NCBI RefSeq assembly: GCF_964204645.1
Contig: NC_134025.1
Coordinates: 620,001 to 684,000 of the forward strand
Length of the DNA: 64,000 nt
Source: Tubulanus polymorphus
Lineage: Eukaryota; Nemertea; Palaeonemertea; Tubulaniformes; Tubulanidae
Reading direction: 5' to 3'
Part shown: piece after piece, positions 24,301 to 38,800 of the stretch
Layout: each line of letters begins with the position of its first letter
Position numbering within the stretch: position 1 is the first letter of the stretch
Program-made: the position numbers and the translations under genes
The notes under the pieces: model-generated
Seen by the model: only the letters and a program-made list of their open reading frames with translations
What the model was told of the DNA's origin: nothing
Database searches by the model: none

Positions 24301-24941
24301 ATCCACAGTTCTGAGTTAAAATCTTACCTATACATCTTAACTACAAACTAGCAAAATCATAATAATGTTATTGAAGTCGCTGAACTAGTTTTTGATTCCT
24401 AATCTATATTTCCAATTCATCTGAATGTGTGTAAGTCATCATTTCTATGATAAGTCATCAACTTAGTGATTGTCACAAATGCAATGACTTTGGCAAGTTT
24501 GACTGTGTACATGATGAGACCTGATTTTAAGAGTATCTCTCAGAACTGCGGAACCAGATTCTAGACATTCCTGTTATCAATGTTGAAATAATTCTCAGCT
24601 ACAGCTCACTACACAGATTAGAGGATTCACACCAGAACATTTCATTATCCAAAAATACATTAATAAAAAACTGAGATATTTCAGAGACAAACTGCGTAGA
24701 GTCATGTTATAATATATAATATCACAATAACATGGAAAAACGAGTGTGAAATGTTTCCTTGAGGAATATCATATTCGGTATTCCTCAAGGTGTATATAGT
24801 AAACAAAGATGACTATTAGGAGACAGTTGGAACACTGAGTCTATAAACTAATATCAGCTAAAAGAAACATTTCAGACTCTTTTCATTTTAAGTGAGGGAT
24901 TTTATATCATATTTACGACACAGACTCTCAGTGAGTGACTA

Positions 24942-26936
24942 TCAGTCATACATATGTTCATGTATTTCTTGTCCTATTCTGATATATTCAGCTTTTTCTT
25001 CTTTTGTCATCTGTTGAACATGTTCGGCCGTAACGTCGTTAAACGCAATCTTCTTATCACCGATAGCTACCAACATTTCATCTTCTCCGTCATCATCGTC
25101 ACTCTCCATTTCCTCTACATCGGCATCACGTGAAACTAAAAGAGTAAAAAGTAGAAACATTGTTAACAGTGAATCTCCTCCTTCCTCCCTACTCTCTCAT
25201 CCTTCCTCCCTACTCTCTCCTCTTTCGTCTCTCCTCCCTACTCTCTCCTCCCTTCTCTCTCATCCCTCCTCATAAACTCCCTACTCTCTCCACCCTCCTC
25301 TCTCCTCTCTGCTCTCTCCTCCCTACTCTCTCCTCCCTCCTCTCACCTCCCCACTCTCTCCACCCTCCTCTCTCCTCTCTGCTCTCTCCTCCCTCCCCGT
25401 AAACTTCCACTGTCGTGTATTACTCCTCCTCATATATCTATAATAGTTAGTCCGATATTTTACCTGTTGTTCGTAACGATGATTTCACTACAGCTTTCTC
25501 TATTTCATCTTCTGATTCACTCGTAGAACTATCATCCTCTCCACTACTAGCACCCCCTTGTGGCGCTGCTGGTACTAACGCCGGGGTAGCTAGCGCCGTC
25601 TGTTGACTGTTTTTCTTCTCATGAACGAGTAACGTGCGCATAATGTGATCGTCGTCCATTTTACGCGAGGAACTGCCACCAGGTGGAGCGGTCGAAGGTC
25701 CGGCCGGTTCGCTGGATATCTCAACCTGAAATATATAAATAAAACAACCCTATTGAGAGAGAAGAAATACCAAACATATGAAATCCAAAACTGGGCAGAT
25801 GAAAGTTGCCTTATCATTTTCTAATCAGATATGCATAATTTATAGAGAAATCATCAATACTTTAAGGCTCCTACCTTTGGACCTAAGACTGGTTCTAACA
25901 TAGCACCTTCTACTGTACTCTCAGTCATCCAGATTGGTCTGGCTTTCTCCGGTTTAGATTCGGTAATAATCGATTTATTATCGGTATCCATATTAACAGT
26001 AACAGTGTTCTCACGAACTTCAAATCCGATATTCTTCTTTATATCTCCGCTCCAGACAGAATGATCATTGGGATCTCTCTTAGACGCACCAGGGGCTCTG
26101 TAAACAAAACAATTACATTATACTCTCGATACTGAACAAGAGACAATCAGCCTTAATCTATAAATAAATACAACATTGACCAGATACAGAGTTGAGAATC
26201 AGGGAACTCTTAAATATGTTAAGGACTCCAGTGTATTACAGAAATACAATGATTTGTAAACTATGTGATGCTCGTACCTGCTGTTAATAGATTTAATATC
26301 GATCGGTTCCGGATCAAGAACTTCAGGCGCGAGTTTGATATCCTCACATTGTCTCAACAGATCATAAATTGGCTGCATTTGATTATTAAATTTAGCCATT
26401 AACGTGCGTGTATCGTGTACAGGATTCACCGGTTCATCTTCTATTACATCCAGATGACAGAAATAACATTGATACGTTCCGGTCATCGGATCAAATAAAC
26501 GATCGACTTCTAAATCGGTGAAAGATTTCTGACACGATGGACAGTGAAAACTGGCGCGATTCGTCGAATCACGTTCTTCCGTTTCGATCTTACGCCTCAT
26601 GTGATCTAATTTATACTTAACGACGTTAACGAACACTTTGTAATTAATGAAATAATAATTATGACGCGTTGTTTTTCCTTCGGCGTCGGTTTCGACTCGC
26701 ATTCGAATTTTTAAGAATTTATCGTTTTTTAACGTGTTGATCAATGTTCGAAGTTGTTTCCGTTCGAATTTTAATAATTCGACCAAATCGTCTTCTTTCA
26801 TACACGGATTACGAACTAATAAATCAATAACTATAGCGTGTTCCTGATCGTAGAATCCTCGTACGATATATCGAGCTAAACGTTTTAACGTTTCTGGAAC
26901 CTCCGTTAGAATATCCGGCTCTTTTATTTCACTCAT
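24942..26936 (-). CDS. GTF2E1: TFIIE alpha subunit, 4 coding exons
   Basis: Large subunit of the general transcription factor TFIIE, which recruits and regulates TFIIH at RNA polymerase II promoters. Exons: 26936-26278, 26097-25875, 25725-25464, 25135-24942, joining to 445 aa (human 439). The N-terminal winged-helix domain covers about residues 14-110 ([39 protein letters not shown]). The zinc ribbon follows, with CPSC at 132-135 and CYFC at 157-160. The middle is a Ser/Gly/Ala-rich linker ([15 protein letters not shown]). The acidic C-terminal block [12 protein letters not shown] followed by [15 protein letters not shown] is the TFIIH-contacting end. The start is the ATG at 26936 because an acceptor (TTTTGTAG) lies 20 nt upstream; the in-frame ATG at 26987 is intronic. 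Confidence 0.96.
25162..25396. repeat. pyrimidine-rich minisatellite in GTF2E1 intron
   Basis: Degenerate CTCCCTACTCTCTCCTCC units, almost pure C/T on the plus strand and therefore purine-rich on the transcribed minus strand. It fills most of the intron between 25464 and 25135. Confidence 0.85.
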
Positions 26937-27674
26937 TTTGCAGCTCGGCAAAATCTCTACAAAATAAGAAAAGAATCGTTCAATCATCTTTATTCATCAT
27001 TCTATTCGATTTAATGATTGTTATATCATCTTTACCACTGTATATAATTACATTCACTGGATTTAAAGGTAACAGCGTAAATGTTTTGGTGTGAATTAAC
27101 TTCTCAACTTTTTCAGGCATTCCCTTAATTTCTACATTTCTACATCTTTAGATATTTCTTCCACTACACTTAAAATATTATTGTCACTTTTCATTTCTTA
27201 TCCTCTTGACTTCTCATTGTCACCATTTCTTTTCTTATTTTCCTAATTCACCTTAAAGAGCTATGAGTTTGGCTAATGAACCCGACCTGATAAAAGTTAC
27301 GTCGTTGATATGTCGAGGTTTCAGGGAATGGCTGATACCAGTAATTGATAATGCTTTGATAAAACCAGTAATGATCAAGATTGAATTTCTGTTACAAAGT
27401 CTCAAAGATCTATTTTGATCTTTAAAAATCTTAACAGAAATTCAATCTTCATAACCTGAATATTCATTTTTACATACAAATAAGACAAAGAAGAGTTTTT
27501 AAATACTATTCAAACACCCACTTGAGGAGAAAGAGACTCTCACCACACACGGCGTGCACAATAGTTTCAGATAACTGGCAACTGTTGAAATTTCATACAT
27601 GACACAAGGTCAACAAGAAATATAATCTAAATCATGTTCTATTTTGAACAGCAGCCCCTAGGGTGAAGTATCCA

Positions 27675-27735
27675 GGATATGAGACAGACAGAGAGAGTGG
27701 GGGAGAGAGGGGAGAGTGGGGGAGAGAGGGAGGGA
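27675..27735. repeat. purine tract in GTF2E1 5' intron
   Basis: GAGAGAGTGGGGGAGAGAGG-type repeats, about 60 bp of G/A with few interruptions. Confidence 0.75.
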
Positions 27736-27939
27736 ACTGTCAATTGACCTGTATTATTGATATGTTTTTACATCTAGTTTTAATCCAAAGCTATCAGAAC
27801 AAAACTCTGTAAACTGAGTAGGAGTTTAAGGATCGATATTTATGTCACATGACTCAGGGTCAAGGCTTTGATTGGCTATGATATCACAGTGGTCCTCAGT
27901 CCAATTGTTTGATGGGGTCTGGTCCTCCCACTTAGTGAT

Positions 27940-28385
27940 GTCACAGGTCACCTGACCTAGGGTTAGGGTTAGCTGCTAGCCATGAATGACTGTGATATCA
28001 CTGGTCACCTGACCTAGGGTTAGGGTTAGCTGCTAGCAATGAATGACTGTGATATCACTGGTCACCTGACCTAGGGTTAGGGTTAGCTGCTAGCCATGAA
28101 TGACTGTGATATCACTGGTCACCTGACCTAGGGTTAGGGTTAGCTGCTAGCCATGAATGACTGTGATATCACTGGTCACCTGATCTAGGGTTAGGGTTAA
28201 CTGCTAGCCATGAATGACTGTGATATCACTGGTCACCTGACCTAGGGTTAGGGTTAGCTGCTAGCCATGGGTGACTGTGATGTCACCGCCACTGGTCACC
28301 TGACCTAGGGTTAGGGTTAACTGCTAGCCTTCAGTGGCTGTGACATCTCAATTCACCTGGCCTGGGGTTAGGGTTATGAATGGCA
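27940..28385. repeat. 57-bp minisatellite with telomere-like core
   Basis: About seven units of roughly 57 bp, each with GGTCACCTGACCTAGGGTTA followed by GGGTTAGCTGCTAGCCATGA and ATGACTGTGATATCACT. The core CTAGGGTTAGGGTTA contains two TTAGGG units. It lies within the 5' UTR intron of GTF2E1. The same core is found in a different minisatellite at 43795-43985. Confidence 0.9.
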
Positions 28386-28861
28386 GACCATACTCTATCA
28401 ATTCATTAAGTAGTGATGATTTGTTATGAGCAGTTCACTAAGAGTTATAAAGTACTCAGTAGCAATCATCAGTAGCACTAATTACCTATACAAACTTCTC
28501 AATTACACCAATTAGTAATGATCAAGTGACCCCCCCCCTGTGTGATGATAATGATATTTGATAGATTCAGTATTGATTGGATTGGAAGGGGCAGAGCAAG
28601 TGTCTGCTGTCACTGCTGAATTACACAATTCTAAAATAAATCTTGATGCTCAATAATGTGTAAGTGATTCATACAACGTGGAATCGGGATTGAAACAAGA
28701 AAGAAACCGAAAAAAGGATTCCAGGTCAGAGACAGAGAGGTTGAATTTAGGAAAAAAAAACTATTTTCAATCGGAAATATAAACATTCTAAAACAAAAAC
28801 GGTAGTTCACAGAATATTTAAACACCGACACATAGATTCATGAACGGCTGGTAATTCTTAC

Positions 28862-28950
28862 CTTGTTCAATTTAAAGAAAATAAGTTTAAACGGTATAAA
28901 AATTAATTTTCCATGGGCGCAGCCATATTGGATTAGTCGTACTAAATATC
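28862..28950 (-). other. GTF2E1: likely GTF2E1 5' non-coding exon
   Basis: On the minus strand TTGAACAAG is followed by the good donor GTAAGAA, ending the exon at 28862. The matching acceptor is at 26957, just before the ATG. The 5' edge is not defined. The intron so formed is about 1.9 kb. Confidence 0.5.
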
Positions 28951-29814
28951 ACATAAAACCGGTCACCATCAACAAGTAACAATAATGAAATTGTTACATT
29001 AGGAAGATTTACTTCATTGATTAGTGATTGTATATCTAATTACGCTCATATTCGGATAATAAAACATGGGCAAATCGGTATTGATGAATATTGTTGGTTG
29101 GCGGTAATTAGTACGTTAGTTACTGGTTTGTTATAAAATGGCGGATAATTCTCACTTGAATATAAAACCACTGACTAAACACTGATTAATAGGGCTTTTA
29201 GACCCGATTCCTATTTGTCAGGTTGGTGTTGATTACGAGGTTTATAACAGGGCGTGCATTATTTGAATTCCCTGCTTGATCAGTTAGAAATTAATCAGAA
29301 ATCATAGAAAAATAGAGCCAAGTGCCAGTGGCAGTGCAAACACCCTTTCTCAATTCAAGTTTTCTCCTTCCTCCCTCGATCGATAGTAGAACGGTACCTA
29401 TTACTTTCAAGTTTCGACCCCAAGGTTGAAATATGCACTAAATTTAGCTCTACAGTCTTTTAGTTTTGCCCGACCAAAAGTCAAGCTGCGTCCAAATGAA
29501 ATGTGAAAGTAGCCCTGACTATCTTCTGAGAGTAACCCCGACAATCTTGAGAGTAGCCCCGACAATCTTCTCTGAGAGTAGCCCCGACATTCTTCTCTGA
29601 GAGTAGCCCCGACAATCTTCTTAATCAATGACGCCTGACGGTCTACAGTAAATAGAAATGTATAATGATTGATGTAAAATTGCCTGCACTTTAAGCCAAC
29701 TGTGTCGAACCATACATCGCTCACTGTCACTTCGTCCTTCCTTCGACTTATTTATTTACGACTGATATTCTGATTTTTTTGGTACTTAATCTTCATTGAT
29801 TGAGCAGAACAAAA
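28951..29814. promoter_or_regulatory. divergent promoter region of GTF2E1 and CEP290
   Basis: Separates the two head-to-head genes. It holds a minisatellite of about four copies of 'agagtagccccgacaatctt' at 29512-29620. The sequence TTGATTGAGCAG just before the CEP290 ATG could be a 5' UTR acceptor. No TATA element stands out. The open frame at 29407-29730 (-) is repeat-derived. Confidence 0.5.
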
Positions 29815-32800
29815 ATGGCGCCGTTTGATTGGGACCGGGTGATGGGAATGGACCCGGAAAATCTGGAAGACGAAGCTGAGTCAATATTTGAACTATTAGC
29901 TGAGGTCAGTAACATCACTACAGTCTATAGTTGAATACAAGGGGTTCATGTTTTATTTATTGTATCATGTTTTATCAATGAACAGTTGGATGTCGGAGAT
30001 GAATCTAATTTAGATCGAGTTAAACAAGTTTTCCGTATCACTCAATCAGTGATGTTAGTTAAAGCTGCTGAAGCTGAGGTTGCTATGGAAGAGATGGAGA
30101 AGCAAGCGCAGACAGCTGGACGCTCGGATGCTAAAAAAGGTACTGAAATTAATCTCTAAATGTCGTCATTTGAATAAGTTATTGATCGCATCATTGAAAT
30201 TGTCTCTATTATTTTGAGTCTCAATTCGCGTGTCTTATTCTATTTACTAAGTGGAATAAGACATCAAATGGATAAGTCTTCAACATTATGATCGTCAGAA
30301 ACTATGACAACTTCAACAAGTTTCATTGTATTCAAATTCTGTTTTAAGATGATTCTCTGCGAATTTAATGTTTGAAACGTGTGTTTATTTCAGAACAAGA
30401 ATTGTTGGATCGAATTGCAGAATTAGAATCGGAAAACAAAGATTTACAGGTGAAAAATTCATCCTCTTAAATAAAGATGTATCCACATCAACAGTTTTTA
30501 CTTGAAATTTACTTTAAGATTTTAGATGATTATTTAACCATGAGAACTGTTGAACAGGTCCTGTATCTATTTAAATATATAAAACATTGATTCATTCATA
30601 AGATTGAGTAGAGATGCTGAAAGTTTTATGTTTTGAATATTGACAGAGATTTGGAGGCGGTGCTGAAAGTGGTCGAGATACGAAATTCCTACGCGGAGAA
30701 CTTCAGGATCTTGAAAGACAAAATAAAATTCTTCAGGAAGATCTAGGAAATCTCGAACGGGAGCTGGCTAATGAGAAAAAATCATCGGAACAGGTACAAA
30801 TTATCAATATCATCGGAAATATATCGATTAATATTTAGAATGTCACTTAGAAAATATTTTCAATAATCTTATATTTTAGATGGCAGCAAAAGTACAAGAG
30901 TTGGAAAAAGAAAAAGACAATTTGAGATCAGAGGTAAAAATTCAGTTGTATTCATAAAAACACTAAGGACGCAACAACATTTAACACAACATAGATGAAC
31001 CTATTGATTCGGTAATCTCGATAAAATCTGACATAACAACAGTGAAAATGAACTAGGAGTCTGATTTAATTGACAACTGTGGAACTGTGTCCTGGAATTA
31101 AAAACAGATTTGATTAAATGAATGATGTTTGTTAAAAGGCTGACGGCTACAAACGTGAAATAGATGCTCATGAAAGACAATTAGAATCACAAAGAGAAAG
31201 AATGATGATGAAAAGAGGAGAAGATGCAGAATATAAAGAGAAACTCAGTAAGAATAAACGTGAATTAGTGGAAGCACTTGAGGAAGTCAATGTAAGTGTA
31301 AACAGTGGATACAGTGGAAACTCTGTGTTACTCTAATCTTGTTACTATAGATAATTCACTGAATTGAACAGATACAGAGTTGACCAGAGTCCTTGGAGTT
31401 CATCAAAATAATACAAAAAATGTTGCCTTCATTTAACCAGAAATACATAACAAAATAAAGAAGGAAACTTCATGAATAAAGTTTATTTGAATATGATATA
31501 ATGATGAAAATATTTTGTGTGTGTTTAGAATTTGACTTTCGCGAACAACAAACTTCAAGAACAAGTTGATGATATGAGTAAAAAAATGAAAGACGCCAAA
31601 CAAGAAATGGATCGAATGACAACTGATTATATGAAACTAAAAACTGAATTGAATGAATATGATGGAGTTATGGATGGACTTCGTAAAGATAATGATTTAT
31701 TGAAAGCTCAGGTAATTTCACACTCATTTTGATTATACAGGTTCAGATCGGTCTCTACCGATTCCGTAATTATCTTCTGGCGCGTTCGTTTTGACCAGGA
31801 TATGCTCTATAATGCTCAGCCGGTCGAGAGTTTGTAATCCGGAATCGCTGTTCCTAAACCAGAATACTTTTAATCAAAGCCTCCCTTAATGTTATATGTA
31901 TTCATGAAATGTAGTAGTTTTAATCAATATTTTGTTGATTATTGTTGATATTTAGGTCAGTGATTTGATGGAACAAGTTCATTCTAAAGCAGACGCAGAT
32001 GATGAAATAATGGTTGCTGTTCATAATAAAGTTGAGGAATGGAAGGTAAATACATGAAACTCACTGCACTGTACTTTCAGATGGATTCATAGTTAATCAT
32101 GATTTTTTGTTTGTAGCAAATATTGGCAGAAAAAGACAGCGAAGTTGTTGAGTATCATTTACAAGTTCAGAAACTGAAGGAACAATTGTTAGCAGCGAAT
32201 ATGGACACAGAAAAAGCATCAGTTGCCGTTTTATCAAAGGTACAGCTGCATTATTTAGAATAGCTACGGAGCAGCTACCCGTGCCGAGCAGCTACCCATG
32301 CCGAGCAGCTACCTGTGTAGATACCTATTATTGATTGTAATTTGTTGTATTTTCAGGCTGTTGAGGAAAGAGATCGCCAGGTTGAAATATTAAAAGATAA
32401 ACTAGACCAAGCAACAAGTGAAATTCAAACGAGTACGGCAGTTATTGAAGACCTCAGAGATGAACTTTCTAAAAGTGAGTTTTTAGTTCAACACTTCTTT
32501 AAACTTCATTCAATGTTGTATAATATTGTTTTTGTGTTGTTTTTGTAGCTGGTCGAGGTCCGTCTGATAAAAACGTTCAACGCATTCGTGAATTACAATC
32601 TAAATTACTGCAAAGTGAAGAGAATTTTAAAGATGCAGAATACAGAAGAACTCAGGTTTGTTCCATCAGTAAAATCTGCGGAATTTAGGGATTCAGAGGT
32701 TTAGATATTTAATGGCTGAATCTATTTTTAGGCTGAAGACGATGCAGAAAAGAAAGACAGAGATTTGAGCGAAGCTTTAGAAAGAATGAGACAATATGAA

Positions 32801-35800
32801 CTGGTAAGTGTTTGTGTTATACAATCATTCAGTCAGTGTTTAGTGTTTATTCAGTCAGTCAGTTAAGGGACATTGTAATTGTTATATAGGGTGAATATGG
32901 TTTACCTGAAGCTGTGGCTGAAATTAAAGAACATAAAATGAATGTTAGCATCAGAGACAGGTAAGAAACACAACCCGGTTCCACAGTTCCCGGTTCCACA
33001 GTTCCCGGTTCCACAGTTCCCGGTTCCACAGTTCCCGGTTAAAGATTTTACTTGAGTTAAACAATTGAGACTCTATTCTACAGTTGCGAGTCTAGAGTTA
33101 AGTCATTGAAAATGGACTGATTACAACTGAAGCAACTATGGCATCAGATAAGAATTTAAATTTGTTAACTTCTAGGACCCAGTTCCACATTTCTTGGTTC
33201 AATTAGTTCATTTCTAATGTTTAATCTTAACTCACAACTGTGGAATAGTTCCACAGTGTTTTTAACCCTTATATCGACCTATGAATCCATTGTAACGTTC
33301 ACTAAATTGTTTTTTCCAGACAAATAGAAGATTTGACTCAACAAGTGAATAAATGTGAAATGCAGATAAATGATTTATACGATGAGAACGAGGAACTGAG
33401 GGCGCGTCTCGGTCTCGATCCTAAAGAACCGATCGATTTAGAGAAAGTTCGACATTCGAAAAATTCACAACATCAACAAGACCGCGCGTTAAATATGGTG
33501 CTTCAGAAAGAAGTGGAACGTTTAGAGGACGAGAGAATTAATCATAAAAAAACAATCAGACGATTAGCGCAACAATTAGGACAGAAGTATGTCACACGTA
33601 TTCTACTATCGGTAAACTCCGCTCAAGTCGGACCTCTTTCAATCAGAGAAAATCTGTCCTGTCTGAAAAAATCTGACTTGAGCAGAGTCTATTGTGTATT
33701 TATCAGTGTACAGTCTACCTTGATATTATACCTCATCTGATAAATCAACCAATATCACCCCCATCTAATGCCAGGTTTTTTCTGAGAAACATCTGGGTCC
33801 AGTTCCACAGTTGTGAGTTAAGATTTGACTCTGAGTTAACTCATTGAAAATGAACTAACTTTAACTCAGAGTTAATCTAACTCACAACTGTGGAACTGGG
33901 TCCTGAATATAATATCTTAACTATTTAAATAAATCCCGATATACTCCCTCCCATACTCTATACAGCCAAAATCATAAATCACTGATTCGGGTGCAGTTTA
34001 TCAGGGGTTGACTCTTTATACAAGTAACACTTTCTGATGTTTAGAACCTGTTTATTTCATTCGCTTCTTTTTAACTGAATGAAATATTGAATTTCAGGGC
34101 CGTGAATTTAGGAATCACTCACGATGATTTAATGATAGCAGATGGATTCTCAGACGATAAAATTCAAGCAGTCAGCGTTGCTCAGGTTGCCGGAGCAGCG
34201 CCATCTATGGGTTTAATGCGTAAAGATTTAGAATACGACGAACTCAAAATCAGAGTAAATAATGAAATTCTAATCGTGTGAATTTTACTGAATGACGATT
34301 GCGTAAAATTACGATTTTTTTAAATATTTTAGAATCAGCAACTGGAATCAGAATTGGATAAAAACAGTAAATTGTACGACGTGATGAGACAAGAGAATTC
34401 AGAATTCCGTTTAAAATGCACCGAATACGAGGATCAAAATAAAAACTTGGAGAAAGGAATGAGAGAAATATTAGAAAATCTGAAAGAGAATAATCGTTCT
34501 GAGGGCGGTACGAGCGGTCCTCAGATAATTGAGTGTCCAGCGTTAGAGAAAATATTAGCTGTAAGTTATTTCTCTGTGAAATCTTTGAAAAAGGAACTGA
34601 AATCATTGATTTGTATTAAATTTGAGTTTAGACAAATGGAATGTAATTCACATTCTGTTGTAAAATGTTTCTCAGATTTGTGTTCGAGAGGAGGCTCTCT
34701 ACTGTATTACACATAATCCCTGACATTATCGGGTAACAGTCCCTGAAAATGGTCCATTATTCCTGATTATACGTTCCTATTTCATCATACTGATAATTGA
34801 TTGACCTCTTTGTGAAACTAGTCTAATGATCGCCAGCACTTTTGGGTATTGTCAGCGCTGAAAGGGTCTTGTGTCACTGATAAGAAAAACTGATTTTGTC
34901 TTATTTGCTTTCATAGTTTCCTAAAAAGTTTGCCTTGTTCAGAAATTCATAGATTGCATTGGTAGTTCAGTTTTATATGAATATGTTGTAGGCAATGGAA
35001 GCTAAGAGTTACACAGGACAATACGATACCGGTTTACATCTGAAAGCTCGTTTAGATAATCTAGAAGGAAGAAATGATGAATTACGCAGAGAATTACGAG
35101 AAGCAAGAGTCGAATGTACGAAAACTAAAATGGAATCGGAGAAAAGTCAAGAAAAGGTAAAATGACTTACAATAATTTTACAGTTGAACATCATTACAAT
35201 AAACTTCAGGGCACCAGAAAATCTGGTAGAATTATTAGATTTTATTTATTTGCGACAAAATCCCAGGTTTGTAAAAACTGATCAATCGTCATAATGAGGA
35301 GGTTCCACTTTACATATTGAAGCAAAATAGATACAATATGTATGTAATGCTAATATTTTGTTACTTTGTAATCCGTTTATCGAAAATGTTTTTATAGTTG
35401 ACTAAATATGAAGAAGATTTGAAAGCATTGCGTGAATTAGGAGCTGGATCAATGACTGTACACGCTGTTCCGTTACCTGATAATATGGCTATCACTAGTG
35501 CTGAGGTTATTGCCAGTTTAAACGAACATTTAGTTCAAGTTTTACAGGTAATAAGTGAATTCATTTCTTCAAGCTGTTGTTGTTGTTGTTGTACGCGACA
35601 TCAGGAAATTTAAAATCAATATTTCATTGCTGTTGTTCAGGAAATGTCTCTGAAAGAAGAAACGATGAAGAAAATGGAAGCAGCTTTAGAAAATTACAAG
35701 CGTAAATTTGCGTTAGTTCGTCATCAACAAGGGCTGCTTTATAACGACTACATCACTGAAAAACAGGTCATTCATTACTTATAACTATCATTTTGGTTTT

Positions 35801-38800
35801 CCGTCGATAAATGATTGAAGAAAAAGAGATTTAGACTCAGTTCTATTTTCAAAAATGTTTGATTTCATAATTTCGGGTTTATCTTCAAATTACTTATTCT
35901 AATTCAAGATCAAATCGTTTGAAATGTGGAATAATTTTGATATTTCAGGAATGGGAAAACAGAGAGAAAAAACTGAAAGAAGATGCCAATAAAATGGAAG
36001 GAAAAGCTGAGGAAGATAAAGTGAGAATACAAGAGTTTGATCGATTATTGGATACATTAGAACAGGACGAGGTTGAAGTGAGAAGAAGAGTTTCAGAAAT
36101 GACTCGTAAAACGACTGTTTTAAGAGTAAATGAGAAAGCGTTAACTCGAAGATATAACGCTATCATTGAAATGGAAACCGCAATGAGACGGGTGAGTTAA
36201 TCAGACATCAGTTAACATATCACTTTAATTAGGTCATTCATGATTCAGTTCCACATTTCTCAGTTAAGAGAGTGAGATAAATTCATTTCTCACGTTGTAA
36301 GAGTCAAATCTAAACTGCAGACTGTTGAATTAGGTTAAGGAGTTGGAGGTTCTGGAGTTAACTGTTGAGTTAAGAAGATTGCCAGGTAGTTCATTTCCAA
36401 TCTTTTAACTCAGGAGCTAATTTGAAACTGCAAACTTTGGAACCTGAGTGGAATCTGACACACAACACTGAAACTGGATCCAGGAGTCAGTTTTACTAGT
36501 TTTTGATTTATATTATTTTGCTATTTTAGGAAAACAATCGCTTGAAAAATGATATGATTCAAATGGAGAAAGCAGTGACCGAAAGAATTGGTTACCTGAC
36601 AAGATACAAGGTCAGATCATTTATTCATTGAGATAATGTCGCCATTCTTGTAGATTTCATGAAATATACACTTTTTGGTAACGGTAATTTTTCAGGACAT
36701 GGCGACGTTTAAAATCGCGCATTTACAGAAAGCGTTGGACGAATCAGTTCCGTCTGGTGACCTTGACTACGCGAATAAACAATACAACGAACTGACGGAG
36801 AAATACCGAGATTTACTGGAACGCGGAAACAATCTGGTGTTAAAATCAGAGGAATTCGAAGGAATGGAAGTTGAAGTCAAACGATTGAGAGACGATAATG
36901 ACAATCTGAAAAAAATATTAGAAATTGAAAAAGAGAAAGGACATACGTTTGAGGCGGCTCTGGAACATTTGAGAAAACAAGGTATTTATACATAGTTTCA
37001 TCGGACACACCGGTTTAAAGTCGTCTAGTTGAATTTAGTTTACTGATGAATATTTGAGAAAACAAGGTATTAAAACATATTTTTAATGGAAAAACCGGTG
37101 TCAAGTTGACTGTATGATATTTACTGATGAATTATTTTGTGTAGGTGTAAAAGGAGACAGCGCTGTCAGTGATGGAGAAGTGATTTCAATATCTAAGAAA
37201 ATAACGATGTTAGAAATGAAAGAGATCAATGAAAGAGAACGAGCTGAACACGCACAAAGAATGTCGGAAAAATATAAACAAACCGTTCATGAGTTAGAGA
37301 ATCGTAATCTAGAATTGGAACAGAAATTCGCCGAGGTAAAATACAAGTATTCAGTGATAATTAGAGATCCTAGACTCAACAGTTCAACAGTTCATTGGTT
37401 GAGACTTTGAAAATGACCTAAATGATCTCTACATAATTGGTATTTATTGTCTTCTTTGGTGTTTTATAGTTGACACGAATGAATCTAGAAAATCAGAAAG
37501 TTGAAAGAGAACTTCGCGATGAACTATCGAGTAAGTTAGATTACGTTGGAACCCGACGTGCTGAATGTGCGTGTGTTTGAATGTTTAATTGTTGATTATT
37601 GTCTTTAAAATAGATTGCGTCACTAAGAAAGTGAGTGATGCAGATAGAAAGAGAATTACTGAATTGGAGACCATTGAGGCAAATATGAAAGTAGAAATAT
37701 CTAAACTAAAGGTAAAAACACAATTCTTTGATGTCAGAATCTTCATAAAACATGTGTCTTGAATTTTCATTTCATCTCTCAACCCGCTGAGCGCTGTTAT
37801 TAGCAGGGTTTATTCTTATTGATTAAGGGAGAGAGTTATGAGAAAAACCATCAACCGGGTAACTGTGCCTAGTTCAGGGTATTGTGGCTTCTGCTGGAGG
37901 GGAGAGAAGAACTCTGACTCTACGAGAATCCAAACCCATGAACCCTAGATGTTTTTGACGGTAGTTTTTTGATGTAATTATTTCAGGAAGTAGCTGAAGT
38001 TGGTGTAATGCAAGCTAAAGCTTTAGACGCTCAACAAGTTTCACGCGATAAAGAAGTTTTATCATTGAGACAACAATTGTTAGATATACAGGCTCAAAGT
38101 GATGAGAAAACTATCATAGGTTCGTTTTACCGCAGAACTCCCGGTTCCAACATCATTCGTTCAGAATTGACTCGTTTTAGAAACTGAGTCCAGATTCAAA
38201 GTAATTCGAAAAATGTCCAATAATGATTCTGATTTCATGTTTCAGGTAAATTACACAGACAGATCGTATTGTTACAAGTTAGCGAAGGAACCGCCGTCAG
38301 AAAATACGAAGACGCTCAGAAAAAGATCATCAAATTAGAAGCTCAAGTTTTACAAAGAGAACATAAATTAGACGAGAAAGATCAAGCTTTGTTTCACAAT
38401 CAGGTCGAGTCTCGTAGTAAATCGAAACACTTAAAACGTACGATTCATTCTCTGCGACGTCAGTTCAGCGGAGCCGTTCCGCTCGTCAGGCAGGAGAAAT
38501 TCGCTAAATCAATGGTTCAGCTACAAGAGGATAAAAAACTACTGACGCTCGAATTACGACAAGTTCACGAACAACGAACTCAGGTCGAAGATCAACTCGC
38601 CGAGATTCAATTAAAACATCAAGGTTTACAGGATTTGATGGTTACGTTGAAGGACGGACGCGGCGCGCAGAAAGTCGCTGAATGGCACGGCAAAATGGAA
38701 GCGTTACGACTCGAGGATCTTAAACAGAAACGACAGAATACAAACCTCGCTAAACAGGTCCGGTTTAAATCAGTGTTAATTCACCGTTTCATTAATGAAA

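Larger units (their letters stand above)
23289..24941. other. convergent 3' flanks of the insulin-like gene and GTF2E1
   Basis: The insulin transcript probably ends soon after AATAAA at 23363-23368. On the minus strand AATAAA (TTTATT at 24086-24091) is a good candidate end for GTF2E1, giving it a roughly 850-nt 3' UTR. A family A MITE lies at 24205-24300 and a fold-back CCTTGAGGAAT / ATTCCTCAAGG at about 24749-24791. The open frame at 23458-23706 (-) has no signature. Confidence 0.55.

Noticed and set aside
27940-28385. Interstitial telomere
   Set aside because: Only two TTAGGG units per 57-bp repeat, so this is a minisatellite that includes the motif and not a telomeric tract.
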